Assembly (NCBI RefSeq): GCF_016741855.1 | Contig: NZ_JAERRH010000001.1 | Location: forward strand, 434,001-498,000 | Direction of reading: 5' to 3' | Source of the DNA: Streptomyces musisoli | GTDB taxonomy: Bacteria; Actinomycetota; Actinomycetes; Streptomycetales; Streptomycetaceae | DNA length: 64,000 nucleotides | Shown: positions 9,136-17,587 of the stretch, piece by piece | Layout: each line of letters begins with the position of its first letter | Numbering within the stretch: position 1 is the first letter of the stretch | Position numbers and translations under genes: made by a program | The notes under the pieces: model-generated | What the model was told of the DNA's origin: nothing | Database searches by the model: none | What the model saw: the letters and a program-made list of their open reading frames with translations, nothing else

Positions 9136-9452
9136 GGCGCGGGGCTCCCTTCGGGTCGTGACGGTCCGGCGGCCTTGGGGAGGAGGCATCCCTCCCGAAG
9201 GGCTCGCGAGGGAGCAGGCATCCCTTCCGAGGGGCTCGCGCCGGATACGGGTTCAGCCTGCCACGTCGGCGGCGAAGGAGACGTGCCGACGCGTCGGCGG
9301 TGGGTGCGGCAGACGGTGCGCGACGGTGTCCGAGGCGTACCCGCCCGGCCGCACCCGGTGCGGGTTCGTCCCACAACCAGCCATACCCGAGGGGCGGTTG
9401 CGGCTACCCTGCGTGTGCCGACCGATACCTGTCCGCAACACCGGGGGATGCC
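9136..9452. other. Intergenic region between divergent operons, with a 24-bp direct repeat
   Basis: This 317-base region must hold the promoters for the leftward pterin dehydratase and the rightward Trypco1 gene. Two 24-base near-identical copies (9185-9208 and 9217-9240, core ggcatccc..ccga.gggctcgcg) are spaced 32 bases apart. A TACCCT element near 9405 could be a -10 box for the rightward operon. I see no RNA gene. Confidence 0.5.
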
Positions 9453-9806
9453 GTGCGAGAGTTCACCGAGGACGCGGGGCCCGTCCCGGAAGCGGAGCGC
9501 CTGGTCCCCCTGGACGTGGACGGACTGACGGTCTACATGGCCGTGCACGACATGGGCGGTCGCCCCGGGGACGAGCGCGAGATCTCCGGCGGGCGCCGCA
9601 CCCTGGAGGAGGCGCTGGACGGGCTGACGGGGGTGGCCCGCGCCGTGGTGGGCAGGCTCCGGCAGTCGGAGGCGTCCCGGGTCCGCGTGCAGTTCGGCTG
9701 TGAGTTCGCCCTGGAATCGGGGTCGGTCGTGGCCGTGGTCGGCAAGGCCCGTGCGTCCTCGTCCTTCACGGTCGAGCTGGAGTGGGAGGGACGGTCCGCA
9801 CCGTGA
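9453..9806 (+). CDS. Trypsin-co-occurring domain protein (Trypco1, CU044_2847-like)
   Basis: The 117-residue protein shows the small alpha+beta pattern of the trypsin-co-occurring domain: a first strand pair (LVPLDVDGLTVYMAV), a helix (LEEALDGLTGVARAVVGRL), then VRVQFGCEFALESG and a last strand (SFTVELEWE). In other actinobacteria this domain sits beside genes for trypsin-like proteases fused to NTPases, in predicted NTP-dependent conflict systems. It is proposed to regulate or be cleaved by the protease, but I know of no proven function. GTG at 9453 follows a GGGGGA ribosome site. Its stop overlaps the start of the NACHT protease gene by four bases (GTGA), so the two are translationally coupled. 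Confidence 0.8.
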   Translation: MREFTEDAGPVPEAERLVPLDVDGLTVYMAVHDMGGRPGDEREISGGRRTLEEALDGLTGVARAVVGRLRQSEASRVRVQFGCEFALESGSVVAVVGKARASSSFTVELEWEGRSAP

Positions 9807-12800
9807 CCACCGCCGCGGAGGGCTGGGAACGCCTGCTCAAGTCCGCGACGGTCAGGGTCCACGGGCGCTACCCCGGCACGGGCTTCGTGGTGGCCCCCGG
9901 CCTGGTGGTCACCTGTGCCCATGTGGTCGCACAGACCGGGAAGGATCTGCCCGGCCGGCTGGACGGCCAGGTCGTCGCGCTGGACCTGCGCTTCGCTCTG
10001 GAACCGGTGCCCGAGACCTACGTGTGGGACCGGGAGAACGGACTCGACCTGGTGGTGCTGCGCATCGTGGGCGATGCGGCCGACCGCCTCGCACCGGTGC
10101 TGATGTCCGGTGTGGTGGCGATCGGCGATCCGCTGTGGGCCTACGGTCACCCGGCGGACTCCCTCTTCGGGGCCGGGCAGTCCGCGACCTCCCGCTACGA
10201 GGGGACGGACCTGCGCAGCGACCGGCCCGGGGCACCCGAGCTGCCGCGAGGGTGGGGCACGCCCGTGGGACCGGGCTTCAGCGGCAGCGGCGTGATCAAC
10301 CGCCGGACCGGGGCCGTGTGCGGGATGCTCTGCACGTCGGACCACGGCGGCAGCGCGCACATGATCCCGGTCGCGGAGATCCTCGGCCGTTGTCCGGCCG
10401 CCCGGGACACCGCGAACCTGCGCGGCGACTGGCTCGGCACGCTCGACGACGACCAGATCGCGGCCGGCGCATGGTCCTTCCCCGGCCCGCTGCTCCGCCG
10501 GTACCTGCGGCTCGTGGCCAAGGCCGCGGACGCACAGCCGTATCCGGTGCTCCGGGGGGTCGACCCGGACATACCGCTGTCCAGCGTGTTCGTGCGCCGG
10601 CAGGCGAGCGCGACGGCCCGCGGCACGGCACATGAGCGCGCCGGGCAGCCGGACGCGTCCGTGCCGGACCAGGTGCGGTTGCCGGCCGAGGTGCTGTTCG
10701 GGCTCGACGAGGACGTCGTCCTGGTCGGGGCCCCCGGCTCGGGCAAGTCGAGCCTGCTGCGCGCCGCCGTGCGCGAGCTGGCCGGCCGCTGGGAGCGGGA
10801 GGGCCGGCAGCGGGAGGACTGGAACCGGCTCGTACCGGTGCGGGTGCACGCGCTGGACCTCGACACCGACGAGACCGGCCCGGCCGCGCTCGCGGCCGGG
10901 CTGCGCGCCGAACTGTCGGAGCAGTGGGACACGGCGGAACCGTGGTCCGGGAGCCTGTTCGCGGGCCCTCCGGCGGCGGGCGCACGGTGGCTGATCATGG
11001 TCGACGGGCTGGACGAGATCAACGACTCCGTGCGCCGGCAGAAGGTGATGCGCCGGCTGGGACACCTGCGCAAAGAGGACCCGGAGCACCGTGTCTACCT
11101 GTGCCTGGTGGCCACGCGGCCGCTGCCCGGCCGGGAACTCCCCACCGCATGGGGCAGGCGCTTCGAACTCATGCCCCTGGAGCCCGGCGAACTCACCGGA
11201 TTCGCCGAGAAGTGGTTCAGGGCTCTCGGGGTCGACGAGTGGCGGCAGTCGGCGGAGCGCTTCACGGCGGAACTCCGCAACGCGGGGATGACCGATCCCG
11301 CGCGCAATCCGCTGATGGCGTCCATGCTGTGCCAGTTGTTCTTCCTGAACCAGAAGGCGGCACTGCCCAGGGGCCGGGCAGCCGCCTACGACGCCTTCGT
11401 GAAGAGCATGCACGAGCGTGCTCCGGCGCGCAGCGGCTCCGGTCCGGAGGAACAGACCCGTGCCTCCCTCAGGGACAGGCGCTACAGCCCGGACGTCGAA
11501 CGGGTCTTGGAGCAGCTGCCCGGCCGGCTCCCGGCCTCGCTCCGGGCACTTGCCCTCGCCCGGCACGACGGTGACCGGCGGTCCGCCGTCGACCTGCTCA
11601 CGGAGCGGAGTGCCGGCCTGTTCCCGCCGGATACGGCCCCCAAGGACCGGGACGAGCCGGTGCGACGGCTGATGCCGGAGCTGCTGCGGACGAGCGGGCT
11701 GCTGGTCGAGGACGGCACCGGTTTCACGTTCGTGCACCAGACCTTCGGCGAGTTCCTCACGGCCCAGGCCATCGTCGGCGACCCCCGGCGCAGCAGTGCG
11801 GAGTTCCAGCGCGTCTTCGGGCTTCCCGCGATGGTGGCCGCCTTGGGCGGTGCCTGGCTCGGGGTCCGCACGCCCGGCACGGATTCACTGACCCGGTTCC
11901 TCGTGGAGGCGTGGAACGCGCACGCGCAGTGGCGGTCCCGGCTGTCCCGGGTTCTCGGCCGGATCGCCCCGACGGCCGAGGGGGCGCGGTTCGTCGCCGC
12001 CGTCGTGGCCGACGGCGCGGAACTGGACGCCGGGGTGCTGAAGTCGGCCACCGACACCCTGCATCTGAAGGCACAGGGGGGCGACCTGGCCTCGGCAGCA
12101 GCCCTGGCGCGCATGGGAGACCGGCGCGGGGACCGCATCCTGTGGGAGAAGGCGTCGTCGGATTCGTGGGCACCCCAGGAGCAGATCGCCGCCGCACAGG
12201 TGCTGGCGGACCTCGGTGACCCCCGCGGGATCAACGCCCTGCACACCATGGCCACGACGCATCCCGCACTGGCCATGGAGGCGGCCGAGGAGCTGGCCCG
12301 GCGCGGTGACCAGCGGGGCGCCGATCTGCTGCGCGGGGCCATCCGCGATCCCGACACCGACACCGACCTCCTGCTCAAGGCGGCGGCCGCCGCCGCCCGC
12401 CTCGATGCGGCGGCGATCCCCGAAGAGCTGGTGGCACGCGCCTTCGAACCGCGGTGCCCGGCACGGAGCCGCATCGCCGTCGCGCGGTACCTGGACCGCC
12501 ACGCGGACGCCCGCGGCGCGGACGCCCTCGCCGGCATGGTGCGCAACCCGCCCTCCGACTGCGACGCCCTGCTGCCGCTGCAAGCTCTCGGCGGCATGCT
12601 CTCTCACACCACGAAACCGTCCGGCCACGCCCGGACGGCGCTGCGGACCCTGGCGGCCGACCGGACGCTGCCGGTCACGCTGCGGCTCACTGCCGCGCAG
12701 TGTCTGCACCAGAGGTGGCGCGAGGAGGAGCCGCTGTTCTCGGTCGCCGTGGACCCCCGGGTGCCCCCGGACGAGCGGCTGGCCGTCCTCAACCGGCTGC

Positions 12801-13972
12801 CCAAGCACGACCCGCGTTCGGCGACCCTCGCCGGCGCCCTCGTCCGTGACCGCCGCGCCACTCCCGCCCAACGCGTCGAGGCGGCCCGGTGGCTGGCCGG
12901 GCACACCACGAACGAGAAGACGGTGGTCGCGCTCCTCGCCGAGGACGATCTCCTCCCGGAGTTGCGGATGGCGCTCCTGACCGGTGCCTCCGAGTACTCC
13001 GTCGACGGCAGCGAATGGTGGCGGAAGGCCATGGCGGCCGCCGTCCGCGACGGCTCCCTGTCCGTCGGGCAGCGCCGTGATCTCGTCGACCGGCTCGCCC
13101 GGGTCGAGGCAAGGGACCACCGGTGGCCCGGCCACCTGCTCTCTCTCGCGGCCGCGCACGGACTCCCCGGCTCCCTCAGACTGCGTGCCGCGGTCCGGGC
13201 CCACCGGCACTCCGGCGACGGAACGTACGGCGCACTGGTCCTGGATCCGAGCCTGGAGCCGCGCTTCCGCGCCGAGGCCCTGGCCAGGGCTCTGCTCGAC
13301 GGGCTCGCCCTGCTCACCGTCGCGACGGCCGCCGCCGTCCGCCGGCTGGTGTCCGGTCTCGTCGCGTTGATCTGCGCTCTGGCCATCGCGGCCCTGCCGC
13401 TGTGCGCCGCGGTCGCGGCGGTCGCCCTGGACGAGGCACACCGGTCCGCCTCGCCTCCCGCCGTCTGGAAGCAGGGACTGTTCGCGGCGGTCACCGTCGT
13501 GTCGCTGGTCACCGTCTTCTCCCGGGTGGCACGCCACGGACGCAGCGCCCGGCAGAGGATCACCGCGCCTGAGGTCTTCGGGACCGCCGCTCTCTCCGCG
13601 GGAGCGTGCTTCTACGGACTGAGCCACCAGGCGGCGCTGCACGGCTGGTGCCCCGCCGTCGGTGCCGGTGCCGCCGCTCTCCTGCCGGCGGCCCTGTCGA
13701 TGACCGTGTGGGACGGCGGCCGTGGTGCCGGTCCGCGGCCGGTCCGAGGACGCGGAGGGGGTTTCGGGAGACTCGGAGCGAGGGGGGCGCGTGCCGTTCC
13801 GCACGGCTGGTCGGACCACAGGAACTCGGCACGGCTCCTGCTCACCGTCCTGGCGGCAGTCCTGGCCTGGCTGGCGGTCACCGATCCCGCGTCGCTCGGC
13901 GCGCTCACCGGCCTCGGCACCCGGCTCGCGGCCCGCATCCCCTGGACCGGACGCGTCACGGTCACCTGGTGA
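9803..13972 (+). CDS. Trypsin-like protease / NACHT NTPase / repeat / transmembrane protein
   Basis: This is a 1389-residue multidomain protein. Residues about 1-220 form a trypsin-like protease with the triad His40 (VVTCAHVV), Asp82 (NGLDLVVL) and Ser160 (GPGFSGSG). A STAND-type NACHT NTPase follows, with Walker A GAPGSGKS at 309-316 and Walker B MVDGLDEI with Asp401/Asp404/Glu405; LVATRPLPGR fits the sensor region. Residues about 700-1160 are repetitive alpha-helical ADLGDPRGI / RRGDQRGAD-type units resembling HEAT/armadillo repeats. About five hydrophobic segments from about 1170 to the end anchor it in the membrane. Inferred role: a sensor that oligomerises on detecting a signal and activates proteolysis. 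The partner is the overlapping Trypco1 gene. Confidence 0.88.
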   Translation: MTTAAEGWERLLKSATVRVHGRYPGTGFVVAPGLVVTCAHVVAQTGKDLPGRLDGQVVALDLRFALEPVPETYVWDRENGLDLVVLRIVGDAADRLAPVLMSGVVAIGDPLWAYGHPADSLFGAGQSATSRYEGTDLRSDRPGAPELPRGWGTPVGPGFSGSGVINRRTGAVCGMLCTSDHGGSAHMIPVAEILGRCPAARDTANLRGDWLGTLDDDQIAAGAWSFPGPLLRRYLRLVAKAADAQPYPVLRGVDPDIPLSSVFVRRQASATARGTAHERAGQPDASVPDQVRLPAEVLFGLDEDVVLVGAPGSGKSSLLRAAVRELAGRWEREGRQREDWNRLVPVRVHALDLDTDETGPAALAAGLRAELSEQWDTAEPWSGSLFAGPPAAGARWLIMVDGLDEINDSVRRQKVMRRLGHLRKEDPEHRVYLCLVATRPLPGRELPTAWGRRFELMPLEPGELTGFAEKWFRALGVDEWRQSAERFTAELRNAGMTDPARNPLMASMLCQLFFLNQKAALPRGRAAAYDAFVKSMHERAPARSGSGPEEQTRASLRDRRYSPDVERVLEQLPGRLPASLRALALARHDGDRRSAVDLLTERSAGLFPPDTAPKDRDEPVRRLMPELLRTSGLLVEDGTGFTFVHQTFGEFLTAQAIVGDPRRSSAEFQRVFGLPAMVAALGGAWLGVRTPGTDSLTRFLVEAWNAHAQWRSRLSRVLGRIAPTAEGARFVAAVVADGAELDAGVLKSATDTLHLKAQGGDLASAAALARMGDRRGDRILWEKASSDSWAPQEQIAAAQVLADLGDPRGINALHTMATTHPALAMEAAEELARRGDQRGADLLRGAIRDPDTDTDLLLKAAAAAARLDAAAIPEELVARAFEPRCPARSRIAVARYLDRHADARGADALAGMVRNPPSDCDALLPLQALGGMLSHTTKPSGHARTALRTLAADRTLPVTLRLTAAQCLHQRWREEEPLFSVAVDPRVPPDERLAVLNRLPKHDPRSATLAGALVRDRRATPAQRVEAARWLAGHTTNEKTVVALLAEDDLLPELRMALLTGASEYSVDGSEWWRKAMAAAVRDGSLSVGQRRDLVDRLARVEARDHRWPGHLLSLAAAHGLPGSLRLRAAVRAHRHSGDGTYGALVLDPSLEPRFRAEALARALLDGLALLTVATAAAVRRLVSGLVALICALAIAALPLCAAVAAVALDEAHRSASPPAVWKQGLFAAVTVVSLVTVFSRVARHGRSARQRITAPEVFGTAALSAGACFYGLSHQAALHGWCPAVGAGAAALLPAALSMTVWDGGRGAGPRPVRGRGGGFGRLGARGARAVPHGWSDHRNSARLLLTVLAAVLAWLAVTDPASLGALTGLGTRLAARIPWTGRVTVTW

Positions 13973-14121
13973 GGCCCGCGGGGTCCGGACCGGCCGGCCG
14001 GAACCGCGGAACACCGGCGGTGCCGCCCCGCGTCCGGCCGCGCCCGACGCGTGCGCCGTGCCACGGGAGACCTCACGCGGTCCTCGGCCGGGGACGACAA
14101 CGGGACGATAAAGTCGACGGT

Positions 14122-14949
14122 ATGACGATCGCCGCGTCCGAACCCACCGTCGCCGCCGCCGTCACGGGCCCGGGCGTCGGCCCGCTGCTGCGCGCCTGGC
14201 GCGAGCGGCGCCGGATCTCCCAGCTGGAGCTGGCGCTGCGCGCGGATTCCTCCGCCCGGCACATCAGCTTCGTCGAGACCGGCCGCTCCCGGCCGAGCGA
14301 GGAGATGGTGCTGCGGCTCGCCGAGCGGCTCGACGTGCCCGTCCGGGAGCGCAACGCCCTGCTGCTGGCCGCCGGTTACGCCCCGCGCTTCCCGGAGACA
14401 CCGCTGGACGATCCGGCGCTGGAGGCGCTGCGCGACGGCATGGAGCGGCTCATCCGGGGTTACGAGCCCTACCCCGCGCTGGTGGTCGACGCCGGGTACA
14501 CGGTCGTCGCCGCGAACCGGGGCATCGCCATGCTGCTGGAGGGCGTGCCGGACGAGCTGATGGCCCCGGCCCCGAACGCGATGCGGCTGACACTGCACCC
14601 GCAGGGGCTGGCGCCGCGCATCCGCAATCTGCCGGAATGGCGCGGGCACCTGCTGGCCCAGATGGAGCGGGAGATCGCCCTGCACCGCTCGGACCGGCTC
14701 CGCGCCCTGTACGAGGAGGTGGCGGCCTACCCGGTGCCCGAGGAGCCGCCCGGCGACGAACCGGCCGAGCCCGTGCCGTACTTCGCGCTGCCGCTACAGA
14801 TCGAGCACGCCGGCCGGATCCTGTCGTTCGTGTCCTCGATCTCCACGTTCAACACACCGATGGACGTGACCGTCGCGGAACTCGCCATCGAGACGTTCCT
14901 GCCGGCGGACCGGGCGACCGCCAAGTACCTGCACACCGTGGCTGGTTGA
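14122..14949 (+). CDS. XRE-family regulator with MmyB-like ligand-binding domain
   Basis: The 275-residue protein has an N-terminal helix-turn-helix (about 22-80, RISQLELALRADSSARHISFVETG) and a C-terminal PAS-like MmyB domain (about 100-265, with YPALVVDAGYTVVAANRG and FNTPMDVTVAELAIETFLPAD). MmyB-type regulators bind small, often fatty-acid-like ligands and usually control a neighbouring oxidoreductase gene, but none is adjacent here. It starts 149 bases after the NACHT gene on the same strand; a role in controlling that system is possible but unproven. Confidence 0.85.
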   Translation: MTIAASEPTVAAAVTGPGVGPLLRAWRERRRISQLELALRADSSARHISFVETGRSRPSEEMVLRLAERLDVPVRERNALLLAAGYAPRFPETPLDDPALEALRDGMERLIRGYEPYPALVVDAGYTVVAANRGIAMLLEGVPDELMAPAPNAMRLTLHPQGLAPRIRNLPEWRGHLLAQMEREIALHRSDRLRALYEEVAAYPVPEEPPGDEPAEPVPYFALPLQIEHAGRILSFVSSISTFNTPMDVTVAELAIETFLPADRATAKYLHTVAG

Positions 14950-15047
14950 GTCCGCACCGGCGCGGTTCGTCGTCTCGGTCACGTGTGCGGAACGGCGACC
15001 CGTGACAGACTGCTCCCCGCGTACCGGCGCGTAGGGGAGGACGTGGC

Positions 15048-15911
15048 GTGAGTGAGCGGCGGGCCGCGCCCACCGTGGGCCAGGTGGTGCTCGGCAAGCG
15101 GTTGCAGGAGCTGCGGGAGGCTGCGGGGCTGAGCCGCGAGGAGGCCGCCCGGGTCCTCAGGGTGGCGTCGGCGACCGTGCGGCGGATGGAGATGGCCGAG
15201 GTCGCGCTGAAGATCCCGTACGTGCAGGTGCTGCTGACCACCTACGGGGTGGCCGAGGAGGAGGCCGACGCGTTCGTCCGGCTGGCCGAGGAGGCGAACC
15301 AGCCGGGCTGGTGGCAGCGCTACCACGATGTGCTGCCGGACTGGTTCAGCCTGTACGTCAGCCTGGAGGGTGCCGCCCGGATCATCCGCTCCTACGAGCC
15401 GCACTTCGTGCCCGGCCTGCTCCAGACGGAGGACTACGCGCGCTCGGTCATGGAGGCGGGGACGATCGGCCAGACCTCGCCGGAGACCGTCGAGCGGCAT
15501 GTGTCGCTGCGCATGGAACGGCAGCGGCTGCTGGAGTGCGAGGACCCGCCCCACCTGTGGGTGATCATGGACGAGACGGTGTTCAGGCGTCCGGTGAGCA
15601 TGCGGCCCGAGGTGTTGCGGGACCAGCTGGACCGGCTGCTGGCGTACGCCGAACGGGACCGGGTGACGCTCCAGATCGCCGAGTTCGCGGCGGGCCCGCA
15701 TCCGGGCACGTACGCGCCGTTCACGCTGTTCCGGTTCGCCGAGCCGGAGCTGCCGGACATGGTGTTCACCGAGTACCTGACCGGCGCCCTCTACCTGGAC
15801 TCGCGCCGGGAGGTGGCCGCGCACCTGGAGGTGCTGGACCACATGACGGCTCGCGCCGCCTCCGCCCGGCGCACGCTGAAGCTGCTGCGGGAGCACCGCG
15901 AGAGCCTGTGA
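15048..15911 (+). CDS. XRE-family regulator with DUF5753 C-terminal domain
   Basis: The 287-residue protein has an N-terminal helix-turn-helix (about 12-75, RLQELREAAGLSREEAARVL) and the DUF5753 domain (about 105-280, EPHFVPGLLQTEDYARSVM and FAAGPHPGTYAPFTLFRF). Streptomyces genomes carry dozens of these, normally followed by a small DUF397 partner. No DUF397 gene follows: the next 160 bases are repeats in front of the nar remnant. GTG at 15048 follows a GGGGAGG site. Confidence 0.85.
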   Translation: MSERRAAPTVGQVVLGKRLQELREAAGLSREEAARVLRVASATVRRMEMAEVALKIPYVQVLLTTYGVAEEEADAFVRLAEEANQPGWWQRYHDVLPDWFSLYVSLEGAARIIRSYEPHFVPGLLQTEDYARSVMEAGTIGQTSPETVERHVSLRMERQRLLECEDPPHLWVIMDETVFRRPVSMRPEVLRDQLDRLLAYAERDRVTLQIAEFAAGPHPGTYAPFTLFRFAEPELPDMVFTEYLTGALYLDSRREVAAHLEVLDHMTARAASARRTLKLLREHRESL

Positions 15912-15931
15912 CCCCGGGACACCGCAGGGGG

Positions 15932-16010
15932 GCCGGGTGACCCGTACGGGTCCGCGGTCGGCCGGGTGACCCGGATCCGCGGTCGCCGGGTGACCCGTAC
16001 GGGTCCGCGG
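15932..16010. repeat. Three tandem ~27-bp repeats (GCCGGGTGACCCG core)
   Basis: Three adjacent copies start at 15932, 15961 and 15985; the middle one is shortened. Each starts gccgggtgacccg and ends with ccgcgg. They fill the space between the DUF5753 gene and the narG remnant. The GGGTGACCCG core is palindromic and resembles the core of other arrays in the window. Confidence 0.7.
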
Positions 16011-16071
16011 ACGGGTGGGTTCCCGGGGCCGCCCCTAGGTTCGGAGTACGGGGCGAACCGAGGGAGCGCTC

Positions 16072-16209
16072 GTGACCGACACGCGGACACCGCCGAGAGA
16101 ACCCGGCGCGGCCCTGCTGGCCGCCGGCCGGTTCTTCCGGCCAGGGACGCCCACGCCCGACCTGCACGGCGTGACGCTGACCAGCGGGCGCCAGGCGGAC
16201 GCCTTCTAC
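16072..16209 (+). pseudogene. narG: narG remnant: N-terminus of respiratory nitrate reductase alpha subunit
   Basis: From GTG at 16072 about 46 residues match the start of NarG (AGRFFRPGTPTPDLHGVTL, then GRQADAFY). Homologous NarG continues with a DRWSHDKVVRSTHGVNCT-like segment, but here the match stops right after ADAFY and the sequence changes to the end of narH. More than 1100 codons of narG, and most of narH, are gone in one deletion. The reading frame happens to stay open into narJ, which could mislead an annotator into one 267-codon gene. Confidence 0.8.
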
Positions 16210-16381
16210 CCCGTCCGCGGTGCCGGAGGGGTGCAGCCTGGACCACGCGGGCGGCCCCGGCATGGGCGGCGACGGGCCGTTCGGCAGGGACTCCGGCCGC
16301 AGGAGCCTTCCGCTGGTGTCCGTGGAGAACTTCCATCTGCTGCGCAGACGGCAGACGTCCGACGACGCGAAGGAGGCCTGA
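16208..16381 (+). pseudogene. narH: narH remnant: C-terminus of nitrate reductase beta subunit
   Basis: In a different frame from the narG piece, about 57 residues end in a TGA at 16379-16381 and include CSLDHAGGPGMGGDGPFG and PLVSVENFHLLRRRQTSDD. This is the typical tail of NarH. The upstream residues (TPSAVPEG) also fit NarH, placing the narG-narH deletion junction at about 16208. The TGATG overlap with narJ, normal for an intact operon, is preserved. Confidence 0.78.
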
Positions 16382-16875
16382 TGCCCTCGGACGCGGTGCT
16401 CTACCAGGCGGCGGCCCTGTGCCTGACCTATCCCGACGACGACTTCGTCGCCCGGCTGCCGCTGCTGCGCGAGGCCGCCCCGCAGCTGCGGGGGTTCACC
16501 GACCACGCGGCCGTCACCCCACTGCGGGAACTGGCCACCCACTATGTGCAGGTCTTCGGCCTCAGGAACCGGCACAGCCTGTACCTGAGCTGGTGGCACG
16601 ACGGCGACACGCGGCGGCGCGGGATGTCCCTGGTCCGCTTCAAGGACCTCTACCGCCGGCACGGCCTGGAGTTCAGCGGCGAGGAACTGCCGGACTTCCT
16701 GCCGGCGGTGCTGGAGTTCACCGCGCGGACCGGCGACACCAGCCTGCTCACCGAGTTCCGCGACGGCCTGGAACGGCTGCGTGCGCGGCTGACCGACCAC
16801 GGCACCCCGTACGCGGGCGTCCTGGACGCGGTGTGCGCCACCCTGCCGGCCGCACCCACCGGGGTACGCCGATGA
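16381..16875 (+). CDS. narJ: NarJ, nitrate reductase molybdenum cofactor assembly chaperone (possibly shortened)
   Basis: The 164-residue protein keeps the NarJ pattern: VLYQAAALCLTYPDDDF, LATHYVQVFGLRNRHSLYLSWW, DGDTRRRGMSLVRFK and ELPDFLPAVLEF. NarJ is a cytoplasmic chaperone that inserts the Mo cofactor into NarG. It is readable from ATG 16381 to TGA 16875, but lacks the final 30-40 residues usual in Streptomyces NarJ and ends in PAAPTGVRR. With narG, narH and narI destroyed it has no local client; it is either a relic or serves another nar operon elsewhere in the genome. Confidence 0.82.
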   Translation: MPSDAVLYQAAALCLTYPDDDFVARLPLLREAAPQLRGFTDHAAVTPLRELATHYVQVFGLRNRHSLYLSWWHDGDTRRRGMSLVRFKDLYRRHGLEFSGEELPDFLPAVLEFTARTGDTSLLTEFRDGLERLRARLTDHGTPYAGVLDAVCATLPAAPTGVRR

Positions 16876-17039
16876 CCGCGTCGCCCCCGGCGTGCGACAG
16901 CTTGGCGGCCGGTCCTGTTCGTGCTCGCCGGCCATCTGGTGGGTCTGTTCGTGCCGGCGTCGTGGACGGACGCGGCGGGCGTCCGCGGCAGCTCGGCCCG
17001 CGTGCGGACCGGCGGGGCTGGAAGCGGCTCGGCGGCTGA
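16872..17039 (+). pseudogene. narI: narI remnant: nitrate reductase gamma (cytochrome b) subunit, internally deleted
   Basis: ATG at 16872 overlaps the narJ stop (ATGA) and opens a 55-codon frame. A shifted frame at about 16914-16982 encodes LFVLAGHLVGLFVPASWT, a NarI transmembrane helix with its heme-ligand His. The first frame then ends in RRGWKRLGG*, which looks like the NarI C-terminus. So short pieces of the start, one helix and the tail survive, joined by deletions with a frame change. NarI is normally about 230-260 residues. Confidence 0.72.
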
Positions 17040-17093
17040 ACGCCCCGGGCAGGGCGGTGCCGCGCCCCCGGCGGGACGCGGCACCCGCGAGCG

Positions 17094-17519
17094 TCAGGCC
17101 AGTTCGGCCGTCAGCGTGATGGTCGTACCCGTCAGGGCCTGGCTGACCGGGCAGTTCTTCTTGGCGTCCTCGGCGGCGGAGGCGAAGCCCTCCGCGTCCA
17201 GACCGGGCACCTCGCCGCGCACGGTGAGGTGGATGCCGGTGATGCCCTCGCCCGGCTGGAAGGTGACGTCCGCCTTGGTCTCCAGCCGGGTGGGCGGGGT
17301 GCCGGCACCGGCCAGCCCGTGCGAGAGGGCCATGGAGAAGCAGCTGGAGTGGGCGGCGGCGATCAGCTCCTCGGGGCTGGTCTTGCCGTTCGCCTGCTCG
17401 GCGCGCGACGGCCACGACACCGGCTGCTGGCCGATGCCGGAGGAGTCGAAGGTGACGACACCGTTGCCTTCGAGCAGGTTGCCTTCCCAGACGGTGTGCG
17501 CGGTGCGCGTGGTTGCCAC
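17094..17519 (-). CDS. OsmC-family peroxide reductase
   Basis: The 141-residue protein has the two peroxidatic/resolving Cys of the OsmC/Ohr family: SSCFSMALSH (about 58-68) and KKNCPVSQALTG (about 119-131). The start (AHTVWEGNL) and the SPEELIAAAHSSC segment fit the OsmC subgroup that detoxifies organic hydroperoxides during osmotic or stationary stress. It starts at GTG 17519 with an AAAGGAAG site and is transcribed alone, leftward, towards the nar remnant. Confidence 0.92.
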   Translation of the reverse strand: MATTRTAHTVWEGNLLEGNGVVTFDSSGIGQQPVSWPSRAEQANGKTSPEELIAAAHSSCFSMALSHGLAGAGTPPTRLETKADVTFQPGEGITGIHLTVRGEVPGLDAEGFASAAEDAKKNCPVSQALTGTTITLTAELA

Positions 17520-17587
17520 GTTGCTTCCTTTCGCGAGTGTCGCGGTACCCGGGGTTCCCGTGTCCCCCTATCCGATCACATCCGGGC

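Noticed and set aside
14122..15911. A XRE plus DUF397 toxin-antitoxin-like pair
   Set aside because: The DUF397 partner is absent downstream of the DUF5753 regulator, so the standard pair cannot be claimed.
16072..16875. A single 267-codon gene from the narG start through narJ
   Set aside because: The frame is open by chance. The middle section reads narH out of frame; NarG, NarH and NarJ pieces are recognisable separately.
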